Shown here: positions 38,207-46,560 of the stretch, piece by piece
How the letters are laid out: each line of letters starts with the position of its first letter
Numbering within the stretch: position 1 is the stretch's first letter
DNA from: Frankia umida
GTDB lineage: Bacteria > Actinomycetota > Actinomycetes > Frankiales > Frankiaceae
Length of the DNA stretch: 64,000 bases
Assembly: GCF_023242945.1 (NCBI RefSeq)
Contig: NZ_JALKFT010000003.1
Coordinates: 248,001 to 312,000, forward strand
Direction of reading: 5' to 3'
The notes under the pieces: generated by a model
What the model was told of the DNA's origin: nothing
Seen by the model: only the letters and a program-made list of their open reading frames with translations
Databases searched by the model: none
Translations under genes and position numbers: made by a program

Positions 38207-38599
38207 TCAGCAGTTGACGAACCCCGGTTGCTGGTTGAGGACCTGGCTCTGCGGGGAGACGAACCGCCGGTACTGCTCGCCGGCGGTGGCCTGGGGCCGG
38301 AAGGCGGCGAGCCGGTGGCAGTTCTGGAAGGCCAGCGCCACGCCGAAGTGCCGTTCCAGGGCCGCGCGGATCGCGGTGCTGGCCATGGCCCGCAGCAGTT
38401 GGCCCTGCTCTGCGTCGCCGACGGGCGGAATCTGGTTGTCGGTGAAGTCGCCCTCCGCGGCCGGCAGTTCGTCGGCGAGCCGCGCGACCAGATCGTAGGC
38501 GTAGGGCAGGGACTCGCGGATGCAGGCGAGGAAGTCGGCCTCGTCGACATGGCCTTGTTCGGCCTGTGTCAACAGGCTGGGCGACACGGTCAGGGACAC
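38207..38599 (-). CDS. SCO5389-family protein
   Basis: 130 residues from GTG 38599 with a perfect AGGAGGT 7 bases upstream. It matches the SCO5389-type actinobacterial family: SLLTQAEQGHVDEADFLACI, RESLPYAYDLVARL, then DNQIPPVGDAEQGQLLRAMASTAIR and HFGVALAFQNCHRLAAF, ending in a Cys. Function unknown; the conserved Cys near the start (ACIRE), in QNCHR and at the C-terminus could matter. A Fur/Zur-like operator lies 115 bases upstream. Confidence 0.85.
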   Translation of the reverse strand: MSLTVSPSLLTQAEQGHVDEADFLACIRESLPYAYDLVARLADELPAAEGDFTDNQIPPVGDAEQGQLLRAMASTAIRAALERHFGVALAFQNCHRLAAFRPQATAGEQYRRFVSPQSQVLNQQPGFVNC

Positions 38600-38956
38600 A
38601 GGTACCTCCTGGGTGGTTGGCGCCGTTACCCCGGGTGGGCGCGGCGCGGGTGTGCAGGGCGGTGCCGGGGAGATCGATGCCTCAGCCGCCCGCCACTAAT
38701 GATTACGGATACGGGAATCATTTTCATTATGCGTCGACGCGGTCTGGGTGGCAAGAGTGACCACGGCGAGGACAGGCGTGTCGCCGATCGCGGGTCCGGC
38801 CACGATGACGGCGAACAGAGCGATGGTCAGGACGTGTACCGCCGTGCACCACAGAGAGATCGCGTCGAGAGTGAACAGCCGGTGTGGACGAGGTGGACGA
38901 GGTGGACGACCATCCCGACGCCGGTCAGGGCGAACAGCGGTCAGCCTTACTGATCT
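38600..38956. other. Intergenic region with membrane-protein debris
   Basis: Upstream of the SCO5389-like gene. On the minus strand a hydrophobic, frameshift-broken stretch (38735-38950: LTIALFAVIVAGPAIG and VVTLA in one frame, MVVHLVHLVHT in another) looks like debris of a membrane protein; a GTCCACCTC microrepeat lies within it. No intact gene. Confidence 0.45.
38698..38731 (-). promoter_or_regulatory. Fur/Zur-like AT-rich operator
   Basis: In an otherwise GC-rich window the minus strand carries ATAATGAAAATGATT followed, 11 bases on, by AATCATT. The core TGAAAATGATT equals the left part of the actinobacterial Zur box TGAAAATGATTTTCA; the spread AATGATT/AATCATT pair also resembles a Fur box. 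It sits about 115 bases before the SCO5389-like gene. Confidence 0.5.
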
Positions 38957-39140
38957 TTGATTTTCCGGGTCGGGTTGGAGGCCGCGGGGTTGTTCGAGCG
39001 GGGTGCGTTGAATCGGGAGGTTGCGGCGGGTTCGCGGGTGAGCGAGCGGTCGGTGGAGTGGTGGCGTCTGCGGTGGAAGGCCGGTGGGGTGGTGGCGTTG
39101 CGGTCGCGGTGGACGACCGGGTCGGGTCGGGTGTTGATCG
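38957..39140 (+). mobile_element. Transposase N-terminal remnant (IS630-like HTH)
   Basis: A short stretch (LEAAGLFERGALNREVAAGSRVSERSVEWWRLRWKAGG-type) is the Trp-rich helix-turn-helix of IS630-type transposases. The frame continues to 39355 without resemblance to the catalytic DDE domain. Remnant only. Confidence 0.6.
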
Positions 39141-39351
39141 CGGGGCTGGCCTGCCACGAAGCCAGCCTCGACCTCGCCGCACGCACACAGCTCATCCGTG
39201 ATGCCCGTGCCGGCGTGCCGGTTCGCAGCCCGCGGCTATTGTCGGGGCGGCGTCCGGTCCGTGCCTCGCAATGCCGGCTGGTCGGTGCGCTGTCGTTGCT
39301 GGCGGTGCGGGTACGTCGGACCGTGCCGCGTCGAGATCTGGAGCGTCGCGC

Positions 39352-40068
39352 ATGAAGACCGCTGTGATCACCGGAGGCACCGACGGGATCGGTCGGGGGC
39401 TGGCCGAACACTGTCTCGCGGCCGGATACACCGTTCTTGTCATCGGCACGAACGCGACCAAAGGCAAGAAGATCGCGAGCCTGGCCGCCCGGTATCACCG
39501 GTCAGCTCGGACGCTCACCGCCGACGGTATCGAGAGCAACTTCGCGTTGTTCTACCTGAGCAGGTTCCTGTTCAGCCACGGGCTGGTCGGATCGCTGCGC
39601 CAGGCCGAGAACCCGGTCGTGCTCAATTTCGGTGGCGCCGGTCTGACGACGCCGATCCGGTGGCATGACATCCAGTGGGAGACCGGCTATCACGGCGTGC
39701 GCGCGATGGGCCAGGCCGGTCGGCTCAACGACCTGCTCGCCGTGGACTTCCTCGACCGGCATGCGGACTCCGGCATCCGTTATGTCATCAACCTGCCCGG
39801 CGTCGTCGCCACCAGCTTCGCCGGCGAGTACGAGTACTCCGCGGTCACCGCGTCGCAGGTCGAGGAGCTACGCGCCATCGGCAGGCCGGTCAGCCAGGCG
39901 GTCGCGGAGATCCTGCCCTTCCTGGGGCCCGGCGGCGACCGTCTCACCGCCGTGCGGGAGGGGCGACGCCTGGCCCTGGAGTCGAACGCCTGGGACCTGA
40001 TCGAAGCCCGCCGCCTGCGCGATCTCACCCAGGCCGTCCTGGCCGACCACGACCGTCGAACTTCATGA
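39352..40068 (+). CDS. SDR-family protein with an internal deletion
   Basis: 238 residues from ATG 39352 (GGAG 9 bases upstream). The Rossmann start is intact (AVITGGTDGIGRGLAEHCLAAG). The segment between GTNATKGKKIAS and LAARYHRSARTL is about 50 residues shorter than in relatives of this SDR subfamily, where the central strands with the NAD-contacting Asn-Ala-Gly follow. After it FALFYLSRFLFSHGL to VVLNFGGAG and LNDLLAVDF are normal. The shortening probably disables cofactor binding, so this may be a pseudogene that kept its frame. It lies behind the transposase remnant. Confidence 0.65.
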   Translation: MKTAVITGGTDGIGRGLAEHCLAAGYTVLVIGTNATKGKKIASLAARYHRSARTLTADGIESNFALFYLSRFLFSHGLVGSLRQAENPVVLNFGGAGLTTPIRWHDIQWETGYHGVRAMGQAGRLNDLLAVDFLDRHADSGIRYVINLPGVVATSFAGEYEYSAVTASQVEELRAIGRPVSQAVAEILPFLGPGGDRLTAVREGRRLALESNAWDLIEARRLRDLTQAVLADHDRRTS

Positions 40069-40308
40069 TCACTTTTCGATGTGTCGACGACACGCGCGGA
40101 TCGTCGCATCGGCCACTTCCTCGACCCACGCCTTCATGGCCCACATCTCACCGCACCGGTGGATCGACAACGTCCTCGCCGGGCTCTGCCGCAAGGCAAT
40201 CCCGGCCGCCCGCTGATGGGCGGACGCAGCGGGCCGGACCGCCGGCTGGCCACGGAGCGTGGCTGTCGGCGGTCCGGCCCGAGGGCTGATCAGGAGGCCC
40301 GGTCGGGC

Positions 40309-41937
40309 TCAGAAGCCCTGCTGGCGCATGGCGGCGTCGACCCCGGCGGCGTCGGCGGCCACGTCCTCGGGGGCGTTGGCCACGACGGCCTCGGTGGTCA
40401 GCAGCAGCGCGGCGATGGACGCGGCGTTCTGCAGTGCCGAGCGGGTGACCTTGACGGGGTCGATGATGCCGGCGGCGATCAGGTCGACGTACTGCCCGGT
40501 GGCGGCGTTGAGGCCGTGGCCGGTGGGCAGGTTGCGGACCTTCTCGACCACGACGCCACCCTCGAGACCGCTGTTGTAGGCGATCTGCCTGATCGGCGCG
40601 GCCAGGGCGACGCGGACGATGGCCGCCCCGGTGGCCTCGTCCCCGGTGAGCGTGAGCTGCTCGAACGCCGGGCCGGACGCCTGGAGCAGGGCGACGCCAC
40701 CACCGGCGACGATGCCCTCCTCGACGGCGGCCTTGGCGTTGGAGACCGCGTCCTCGATGCGGTGCTTCTTCTCCTTGAGCTCGACCTCGGTGGCCGCGCC
40801 GACCTTGATGACGGCGACACCACCGGCGAGCTTCGCGAGGCGCTCCTGGCTCTTCTCCCGGTCGTAGTCGGTGTCGGCCGACTCGATCTCGTTCCGAAGC
40901 TGGCTGATCCGGGCCTCGATCTGCTCGGCGGAACCGAGACCGTCCACGATGGTGGTCTCGTCGGCGGTGATGACGACCCGACGGGCCCGGCCGAGCAGGT
41001 CCAGCGTGGTGCTTTCCAGGGTGAGGCCGATGTCCGCGGAGATGACCTGGCCGCCGGTGAGGATCGCGATGTCCTCCAGCTGGGCCTTGCGGCGGTCACC
41101 GAAACCCGGCGCCTTGACCGCGACGCTCCTGAAGGTGCCGCGGATCTTGTTGACGACCAGGGTGGCCAGCGCCTCGCCCTCGACATCCTCGCAGAGGATG
41201 AGCAGCGGCTTCGAGGTCTGCATGACCTTCTCCAGCAGCGGGAGAACGTCCTTGACCGCCGAGATCTTACTGTTGAGGATCAGCAGGTACGGGTCGTCGA
41301 GGACGGCCTCCTGCCGGTCGGCGTCGGTGACGAAGTACGGCGAGATGTAGCCCTTGTCGAAGCGCATGCCCTCGGTGAGCTCGAGCTCGAGACCGAAGGT
41401 GTTGCTCTCCTCGACGGTGATGACGCCTTCCTTGCCGACCTTGTCCAGCGCCTCGGCGATGAGGGCGCCGATCGCCGGGTCACCGGCGGAGATGGAGGCG
41501 GTGGAGGCGATCTGCGCCTTGGTCTCCACCTCCCGGGCGGTCCGCAGGAGTTCGGCGACCACGCTGGCGACCGCGGCCTCGATGCCCTTCTTCAGGCCGA
41601 GCGGGCCCGCGCCGGCGGCCACGTTGCGCAGACCCTCCCGGACCAGCGCCTGGGCCAGGATCGTCGCGGTGGTGGTGCCGTCACCCGCGACGTCGTTGGT
41701 CTTCTTCGCGACCTCCTTGACGAGCTCCGCGCCGATGCGCTCGTAGGCGTCCTCGAGCTCGACCTCACGGGCGATGCTCACACCGTCGTTGGTCACGGTC
41801 GGGGCGCCGAACTTGTTCGCGAGGACCACGTTGCGACCCTTGGGACCGAGCGTGACCTTCACCGCGTCGGCCAGCCGGTTCACGCCGCGCTCCAGGCCCC
41901 GTCGGGCTTCCTCGTCGAACGCGATCATCTTTGCCAT
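40309..41937 (-). CDS. groL: Chaperonin GroEL (60 kDa), no groES beside it
   Basis: 542 residues with all GroEL features: LGPKGRNVVLANKFG and DGTTTATILAQALV (ATP site), VVAGGGVALLQA and a C-terminus that ends in AAMRQQGF, that is, no Gly-Met repeat. Actinobacteria often carry one groEL with groES and a second alone; this is the lone type. A CIRCE element stands 33 bases upstream of the start, so HrcA control is expected. Unlinked to neighbours. Confidence 0.97.
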   Translation of the reverse strand: MAKMIAFDEEARRGLERGVNRLADAVKVTLGPKGRNVVLANKFGAPTVTNDGVSIAREVELEDAYERIGAELVKEVAKKTNDVAGDGTTTATILAQALVREGLRNVAAGAGPLGLKKGIEAAVASVVAELLRTAREVETKAQIASTASISAGDPAIGALIAEALDKVGKEGVITVEESNTFGLELELTEGMRFDKGYISPYFVTDADRQEAVLDDPYLLILNSKISAVKDVLPLLEKVMQTSKPLLILCEDVEGEALATLVVNKIRGTFRSVAVKAPGFGDRRKAQLEDIAILTGGQVISADIGLTLESTTLDLLGRARRVVITADETTIVDGLGSAEQIEARISQLRNEIESADTDYDREKSQERLAKLAGGVAVIKVGAATEVELKEKKHRIEDAVSNAKAAVEEGIVAGGGVALLQASGPAFEQLTLTGDEATGAAIVRVALAAPIRQIAYNSGLEGGVVVEKVRNLPTGHGLNAATGQYVDLIAAGIIDPVKVTRSALQNAASIAALLLTTEAVVANAPEDVAADAAGVDAAMRQQGF

Positions 41938-41969
41938 ACGTGCTGGGTCCTCTCAGGGGCAATCCCGGA

Positions 41970-41996
41970 CTGGCACTCGACCTCGCTGAGTGCCAG
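41970..41996 (-). promoter_or_regulatory. CIRCE element (HrcA operator)
   Basis: CTGGCACTC-N9-GAGTGCCAG is a perfect 9-9-9 inverted repeat matching the CIRCE consensus with actinobacterial variant ends. It precedes groL at -33 and implies heat-shock control by HrcA. Confidence 0.92.
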
Positions 41997-42157
41997 TCAC
42001 TGTATAGCCCGCCCGACGCCGCTCCGGGGCACCGATACCACCTCCGAGGGGCCCGGCCAGCCTGGTGACCTCGGCGGTCAGTCGAGGTCGAAGGCGGCGA
42101 GGGTCGCCTCGGTCAGGGCGGCCTCCTGGGCGACGGCACCCGCGTGGAGGGGGATGA

Positions 42158-43744
42158 TCAGCCGATCTGGCGGGCGGAGCCGGACCAGTAGCGGGCCCGC
42201 AGCGCTTTCTTGTCGGGCTTGCCGACGGCGGTCAGCGGCACGGCGTCGGTGAACTCGATGGTCTTGGGCGAGTAGTGCGGGCCCTTGCGCTCCTTGACCA
42301 GCGCCCGCAACTCCTCGACGGAGACCTCGACGCCCGGACGGCGCACGACGACGGCGGTCACGGCCTCGCCCCACTTCGGGTCGGGAACACCGATCACCGC
42401 GGACGCGGCGACCCCCGGATGCTCGGACAGCACATCCTCGATCTCGCGGGGGAACACGTTGAAGCCGCCGCTGACAATCATGTCCTTGCGGCGATCGACG
42501 ATCGTGTAGAAACCGTCCGGGTCCTGCCGGGCGACATCACCGGTGTGCAGCCAACCGCCCGCGAACACCTCGGCGGTCGCCTCCGGCTTGTTCCAGTAGC
42601 CCTTCATCACCAGCGGGCCACGGACGCAGATCTCACCCGGCTCGCCCGGCGGGACGGGATCGCCGGCCTCGTCGAGCAGGGCGATGTGCACCCATGGCAC
42701 CGGTCGACCGCAACTGGCCAGCCGGGCCGGACTGTCCGGGTCGTGCTCCTCCTTGCGCAGCACGAACAGGGTCTGCGGCGCCTCGGTCTGACCGTAGAAC
42801 TGGAAGAAGATCGGGCCCAGTTTTCCGATGGCCTCGCGCAGCCGGGCCGGCGACATCGCCGACGCGCCGTAGAACACGGTTTCCAGGCTGGACAGATCCG
42901 TCTCGGCGAACGCCGGATGATCGAGCAGTGCGTAGATCATCGACGGGACGAGAAACAACGATGTGATGCGGTACCGCTCGATCGCGGCGAGTACCGCGCC
43001 GGCGTCGAACTTCGGCAGGACCACGACGGAACCGCCCCGGTGCAACACCGGGATGATGAAGCTGGAGCCGGCGTGGCTCAACGGCGTGCAGACGAGATGA
43101 CGCAGGTCCGCCGGCCACTGCCATTCGGAGATGAGGATGTGCGCCATCGCCGCGCTGCCCCGGTAGGTGGCCATCACACCCTTGGGCTGGCCGGTGGTCC
43201 CGCCGGTGTAGGCCAACGCCGAGATCGACTCGGGGTCGACGGCCGGGGCGACCAGGGGGGCGGGTGCGAACGTCGCGGCCAGCGCCACCAGGTCCTCACC
43301 CACCTCGGACGGACCGAACGACAGCAGCCGCTTGAGGCCCGGCACCTGCTCACGCAGCGCGGCGGCCCGCGGCGCGAAGCTCGGGTCGAACACGAGCGTC
43401 TCGATCTCGGCGTCGCGCAGGACATAGGCGTGGTCGTCGAGGGAACCCAGCGGATGCAGCGGGGTGTTACGGGCGCCGTTCATCAGGTAGGCGCCCATGG
43501 CGTAGAGCACCTCGGGCCGGTTGGTGGACAACACCGCCACGCCACTGCCCGCACCCACCCCGCGGGCCGCGTACACCTGGGCGTACTGGCTGATCCGTTC
43601 GGCGAGCTGGCCGAGGGTGAGAATCTCCTCGCCGAGGTAGATGGCCGGGCGTGCGGGGTCACGACGCAACGCGGCGAGCAGGAGGTCGGGAAAGTACGAA
43701 CCGCGGTAAAGGTCAGCGAAATCAGTATGCGGACCATCTGTCAC
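42158..43744 (-). CDS. AMP-binding acyl-CoA ligase
   Basis: 528 residues from GTG 43744 (AGGGGGG 7 bases upstream). Adenylate-forming fold: core motif YTGGTTGQPKGVM (P loop), FYGQTEAPQ, and GWLHTGDVARQDPDGF with the hinge Asp, then PKWGEAVTAVVV and KTIEFTDAVPLTAVGKPDKKAL with the catalytic Lys. Activates a carboxylic acid to acyl-CoA. Probably fatty-acid or aromatic/steroid side-chain substrate; in an operon with an SDR, an NTF2-like protein and a thioesterase. Confidence 0.92.
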   Translation of the reverse strand: MTDGPHTDFADLYRGSYFPDLLLAALRRDPARPAIYLGEEILTLGQLAERISQYAQVYAARGVGAGSGVAVLSTNRPEVLYAMGAYLMNGARNTPLHPLGSLDDHAYVLRDAEIETLVFDPSFAPRAAALREQVPGLKRLLSFGPSEVGEDLVALAATFAPAPLVAPAVDPESISALAYTGGTTGQPKGVMATYRGSAAMAHILISEWQWPADLRHLVCTPLSHAGSSFIIPVLHRGGSVVVLPKFDAGAVLAAIERYRITSLFLVPSMIYALLDHPAFAETDLSSLETVFYGASAMSPARLREAIGKLGPIFFQFYGQTEAPQTLFVLRKEEHDPDSPARLASCGRPVPWVHIALLDEAGDPVPPGEPGEICVRGPLVMKGYWNKPEATAEVFAGGWLHTGDVARQDPDGFYTIVDRRKDMIVSGGFNVFPREIEDVLSEHPGVAASAVIGVPDPKWGEAVTAVVVRRPGVEVSVEELRALVKERKGPHYSPKTIEFTDAVPLTAVGKPDKKALRARYWSGSARQIG

Positions 43745-43881
43745 CGGGAACCCCCCTGATCGTTGTCGCATGGCATTCATGTCCGGCTGCCGAAGCACGC
43801 CGCGGGCCGCGATCCGCCGACGACCGGCAACGACCGATGTCGGCCCGCGACCGCCGGTGGTGTACGACCGCGGGCGGCGAC

Positions 43882-44652
43882 CTACTTGGCCGGGAGACGC
43901 TGCGCGGCGTCGAGGCGGATGTTCTCGCCGTTGAGATACGGATTGCGCACGATCGCCTCGACGAGACGGGCGAACTCCTCCGGCCGTCCCATGCGGTGCG
44001 GAAAAACGATGCTGCTGGTCAGCTTGTCCTGCAACTCCTGGCGGGCGTTCAGCATCAGCTCGGTGCCCATCGTGCCGGGCGCGATCGCGCACACCCGGAT
44101 GCCCACCGGGGCGAGGTCACGGGCCAGCGGCAGCGACATGCCGAGGATGGCCGCCTTCGCCGCGGCATAGGCGACCTGCCCGGCCTGTCCCTCGAAGCCC
44201 GCGAGTGAGCCAGTGTTGATCACCACGCCGCGCTGGCCGTCCTCGTCGGGGGTGTTGGTGGCCATCGCGGCGGCGGCGAGCCGGGTGACGTTGAAGGTGC
44301 CGACGGTGTTGATCGCGATGATGCGCTGGAAGGTCTCCAGGTCGTGGGGCGTGCCGTCCCGACTGACCGTGCGGGTCGGACGGCTGCCCCCACCGGCCAC
44401 GTTGGCCACGATCGACAGGGTGCCGGCGGCGCGGGCCGCGTCCACGGCCGCCTGGACGTCGTTCGCGTCGGTGACATCGCCGGCGACAGCGGTCGCGGCC
44501 GGCCCGAGGTCGGCCGCCGTCGCCTTCGCCCGTTCGGCGTCGCGATCGAAGATGACGACCGCGACGCCGAGCCCGACGAGATGGCGGGCGGTGGCGCCAC
44601 CCAGTCCGCCGGCCGCGCCGGTCACGACTGCCGATGCTCCAGTGAGATCCAC
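43882..44652 (-). CDS. SDR dehydrogenase, 3-hydroxyacyl-CoA dehydrogenase II-like
   Basis: 256 residues. Cofactor motif VVTGAAGGLGGATARHL, VANVAGGG, then catalytic Ser in VVINTGSLAG and YAAAKAAILG (Tyr and Lys). IFDRD after strand two indicates NAD rather than NADP. Probably oxidises a 3-hydroxyacyl-CoA made in the same pathway as the adjoining ligase. The closing QRLPAK is typical of the FabG/HSD17B10 branch. Confidence 0.93.
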   Translation of the reverse strand: MDLTGASAVVTGAAGGLGGATARHLVGLGVAVVIFDRDAERAKATAADLGPAATAVAGDVTDANDVQAAVDAARAAGTLSIVANVAGGGSRPTRTVSRDGTPHDLETFQRIIAINTVGTFNVTRLAAAAMATNTPDEDGQRGVVINTGSLAGFEGQAGQVAYAAAKAAILGMSLPLARDLAPVGIRVCAIAPGTMGTELMLNARQELQDKLTSSIVFPHRMGRPEEFARLVEAIVRNPYLNGENIRLDAAQRLPAK

Positions 44653-44679
44653 GTTTCGTCGTCCCTGGTTCGTGAGGAT

Positions 44680-44715
44680 GAGCCGGATGGGCTGGGTGAG
44701 CCGGATGGGCTGGGT
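44680..44715 (-). repeat. 18-base tandem duplication between operon genes
   Basis: GAGCCGGATGGGCTGGGT occurs twice head to tail (44680-44697 and 44698-44715) in the gap between the SDR start and the NTF2-like gene stop. Confidence 0.8.
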
Positions 44716-44727
44716 GGCGTGGCCGGG

Positions 44728-45270
44728 TCAGCGGGTGGGCTGGGGCAGGCCACCGACGAGGTCGAGGCAGCGCTGGCGGTCGGCCAGGGTGGCGTCGGGC
44801 AGCACGGTCGTCTCGTCCGCCGGTGGATCCAGATAGAGCGATTCCGACGTGATCAGGGGCCCGTCACTCGTGACGAAGAAGGCGAGCGGCCCCACGGTGC
44901 GGCGCAGGCCACCGGAGGGCGCCGCGGTGAGCGTGACCAGAAAGCCGTGGCCGGCGACGGTGGTGCGGTCGGCCACCAGGGACTCGAGGCGCAGCCACAT
45001 GAGTGCGCCGCCGGGAGCGGCCCCGAGCCGTTGGATGCTGGCGACCAACTGGTCGCGTCCGCTGGTCAGGGTCTTTCCGCCGACGTGGGTGACGAGGGAG
45101 AAGTCGGGCGCCAGCGTCGCGGCGACCCGGTCGGCGTCCCCGACGAGCTCGGCGATCAGACGTTCCCGGAAAACGACGAGGTTCCCCGCCTGCGGGGCCG
45201 CGGCCAGCTGCTCGTCGATCAGGCGGAACGCCGACAGAAGATCGCTTTCCTCGGGCTCCACGGTGGTCAT
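44728..45270 (-). CDS. NTF2/SnoaL-like protein
   Basis: 180 residues from ATG 45270. Compact NTF2 layout: LIDEQLAAAPQ..LVVFRERLIAELVGDADRVAATLAPDFSLVTHVGGKTLTSGRDQLVASIQ, then the strand pair RLESLVADRTTVAGHGFLVTL and PLAFFVTSDGPLITSESLYLD. Such proteins act as small hydratases, isomerases or carrier-type enzymes in ketosteroid and polyketide routes; the operon context suggests the acyl/steroid degradation here. No clear catalytic dyad was assigned. Confidence 0.83.
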   Translation of the reverse strand: MTTVEPEESDLLSAFRLIDEQLAAAPQAGNLVVFRERLIAELVGDADRVAATLAPDFSLVTHVGGKTLTSGRDQLVASIQRLGAAPGGALMWLRLESLVADRTTVAGHGFLVTLTAAPSGGLRRTVGPLAFFVTSDGPLITSESLYLDPPADETTVLPDATLADRQRCLDLVGGLPQPTR

Positions 45271-45467
45271 CCTGCCTCTTTCGGTTCGCACGCGCGTCTC
45301 GGGCGGCTACTGTGAGTCGCCGACTCGCGGGACCGTCGGAGACATCTGCCCTACAGGTGTCGAGACGAAGATGCCACATTGTGTCGCGGTAGGACAGTCT
45401 TGCATTTTTGTCCGCTCCGCGGGATCGCTGGCGGGTGCGGCGACAGCGCTGAGCCACGAACGAACGG

Positions 45468-46493
45468 CTAGCCCAGGTCGGTCGAGGTGCGCTGCAGGGT
45501 GACCGTGGCCAGGGTGAGGAGCAGATCGTCGGCGCCGGCGTCGACCACCGTCACCGACACCACCCAGTGATCGCCGGAGTCGCGCAGGATCTGTCCGACC
45601 GTGCGGGCCGGGCCGGACCGTAGCTGCGCGAGGAAGTGCATCTGCAGGTCGATGGCCACGGCGCCGGGGCACATCGCCTCGGCGGCGGCTTCGACCAGCG
45701 CGGCCTGCGCCCCGCCAAGGATCGTCCCGATGCTGTTGGTGACGTAGGGGGTGCGGTGCAGCTCGAACTGCCCGGTGGCGGCGTCCAGCAGCTGCGCACC
45801 CAGGGCGTCCTGGATGTGGTCCGCCGGCCGCTCGACGACGTGGTCGGAGGATCGGATCGTGCCGACCCACTTGCCGGGGTCGTAGTCGTCCATGCCGGGG
45901 GCGGAGATCCGGGGGAGGCGAGCGAACGTCACCAGCGCCCGACCAGCTCTGGTCAGGCCCTCGACGTCGGCGCCCGGCCGGCCGGCCGGGGTGGCGTCGC
46001 CGAGCATCCGGTGCAGTTCGTGCGGATCGTCCACACCGTGCGCGTCGTAGATGTCGGACTCCGCGACGGCGACCTTCTTGCCGGCCCGGACAAGCCGGCT
46101 GTCCACGACGACCGGGCCGTCCATGATCCGGCCTCCGCCGTACACCGAGATGTCCTGCGTGGCGGTCCAGTCCGGCCGGACAGCGATCATCGTGGGGTGC
46201 GAGGTGCTGACGTCGACCAGCTGCAGGATGGCCGCCGTGGAGGCGAAGCCGGCCCGGGAGCGGACCGCGCCGGTCAGCGGCGCGATCGCCAGGCAGCGGC
46301 GCGCGGAGATCAGCAGCTCACTGGCCGCGAGGTTCGCGGCGAAGTGGTCCGTCGACACCCACGGCTCGTCCCTGGCGGCCCGGCCCGCTTCCGCCACCCC
46401 GTCCGCGACGGCGTCGGCGTCGGCGGGCGTCGTGGGTGTGGGGATGCGACTGGTCGCGGCGAGATCGGCAGGCGGGGGAGCCTCGGCGGGCAT
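45468..46493 (-). CDS. Double-hotdog acyl-CoA thioesterase
   Basis: 341 residues from ATG 46493, with GGAGGT 6 bases upstream. Two hotdog halves: TGAVRSRAGFASTAAILQLVDVSTSHP and FELHRTPYVTNSIGTILGGAQAALVEAAAEAM, the second with a PaaI-type GGA/Ala helix. Cleaves acyl-CoA to free acid and CoA. First gene of the four-gene lipid operon; its promoter must lie between it and the divergent gene at 46561. A frame to 46541 is unsupported. Confidence 0.85.
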   Translation of the reverse strand: MPAEAPPPADLAATSRIPTPTTPADADAVADGVAEAGRAARDEPWVSTDHFAANLAASELLISARRCLAIAPLTGAVRSRAGFASTAAILQLVDVSTSHPTMIAVRPDWTATQDISVYGGGRIMDGPVVVDSRLVRAGKKVAVAESDIYDAHGVDDPHELHRMLGDATPAGRPGADVEGLTRAGRALVTFARLPRISAPGMDDYDPGKWVGTIRSSDHVVERPADHIQDALGAQLLDAATGQFELHRTPYVTNSIGTILGGAQAALVEAAAEAMCPGAVAIDLQMHFLAQLRSGPARTVGQILRDSGDHWVVSVTVVDAGADDLLLTLATVTLQRTSTDLG

Positions 46494-46560
46494 GGTCAGA
46501 CCTCCACTGCGCCACCGACGGGCGCTGGGTTGCGGGTTCATGTGACGCTACCGAGGTTCG

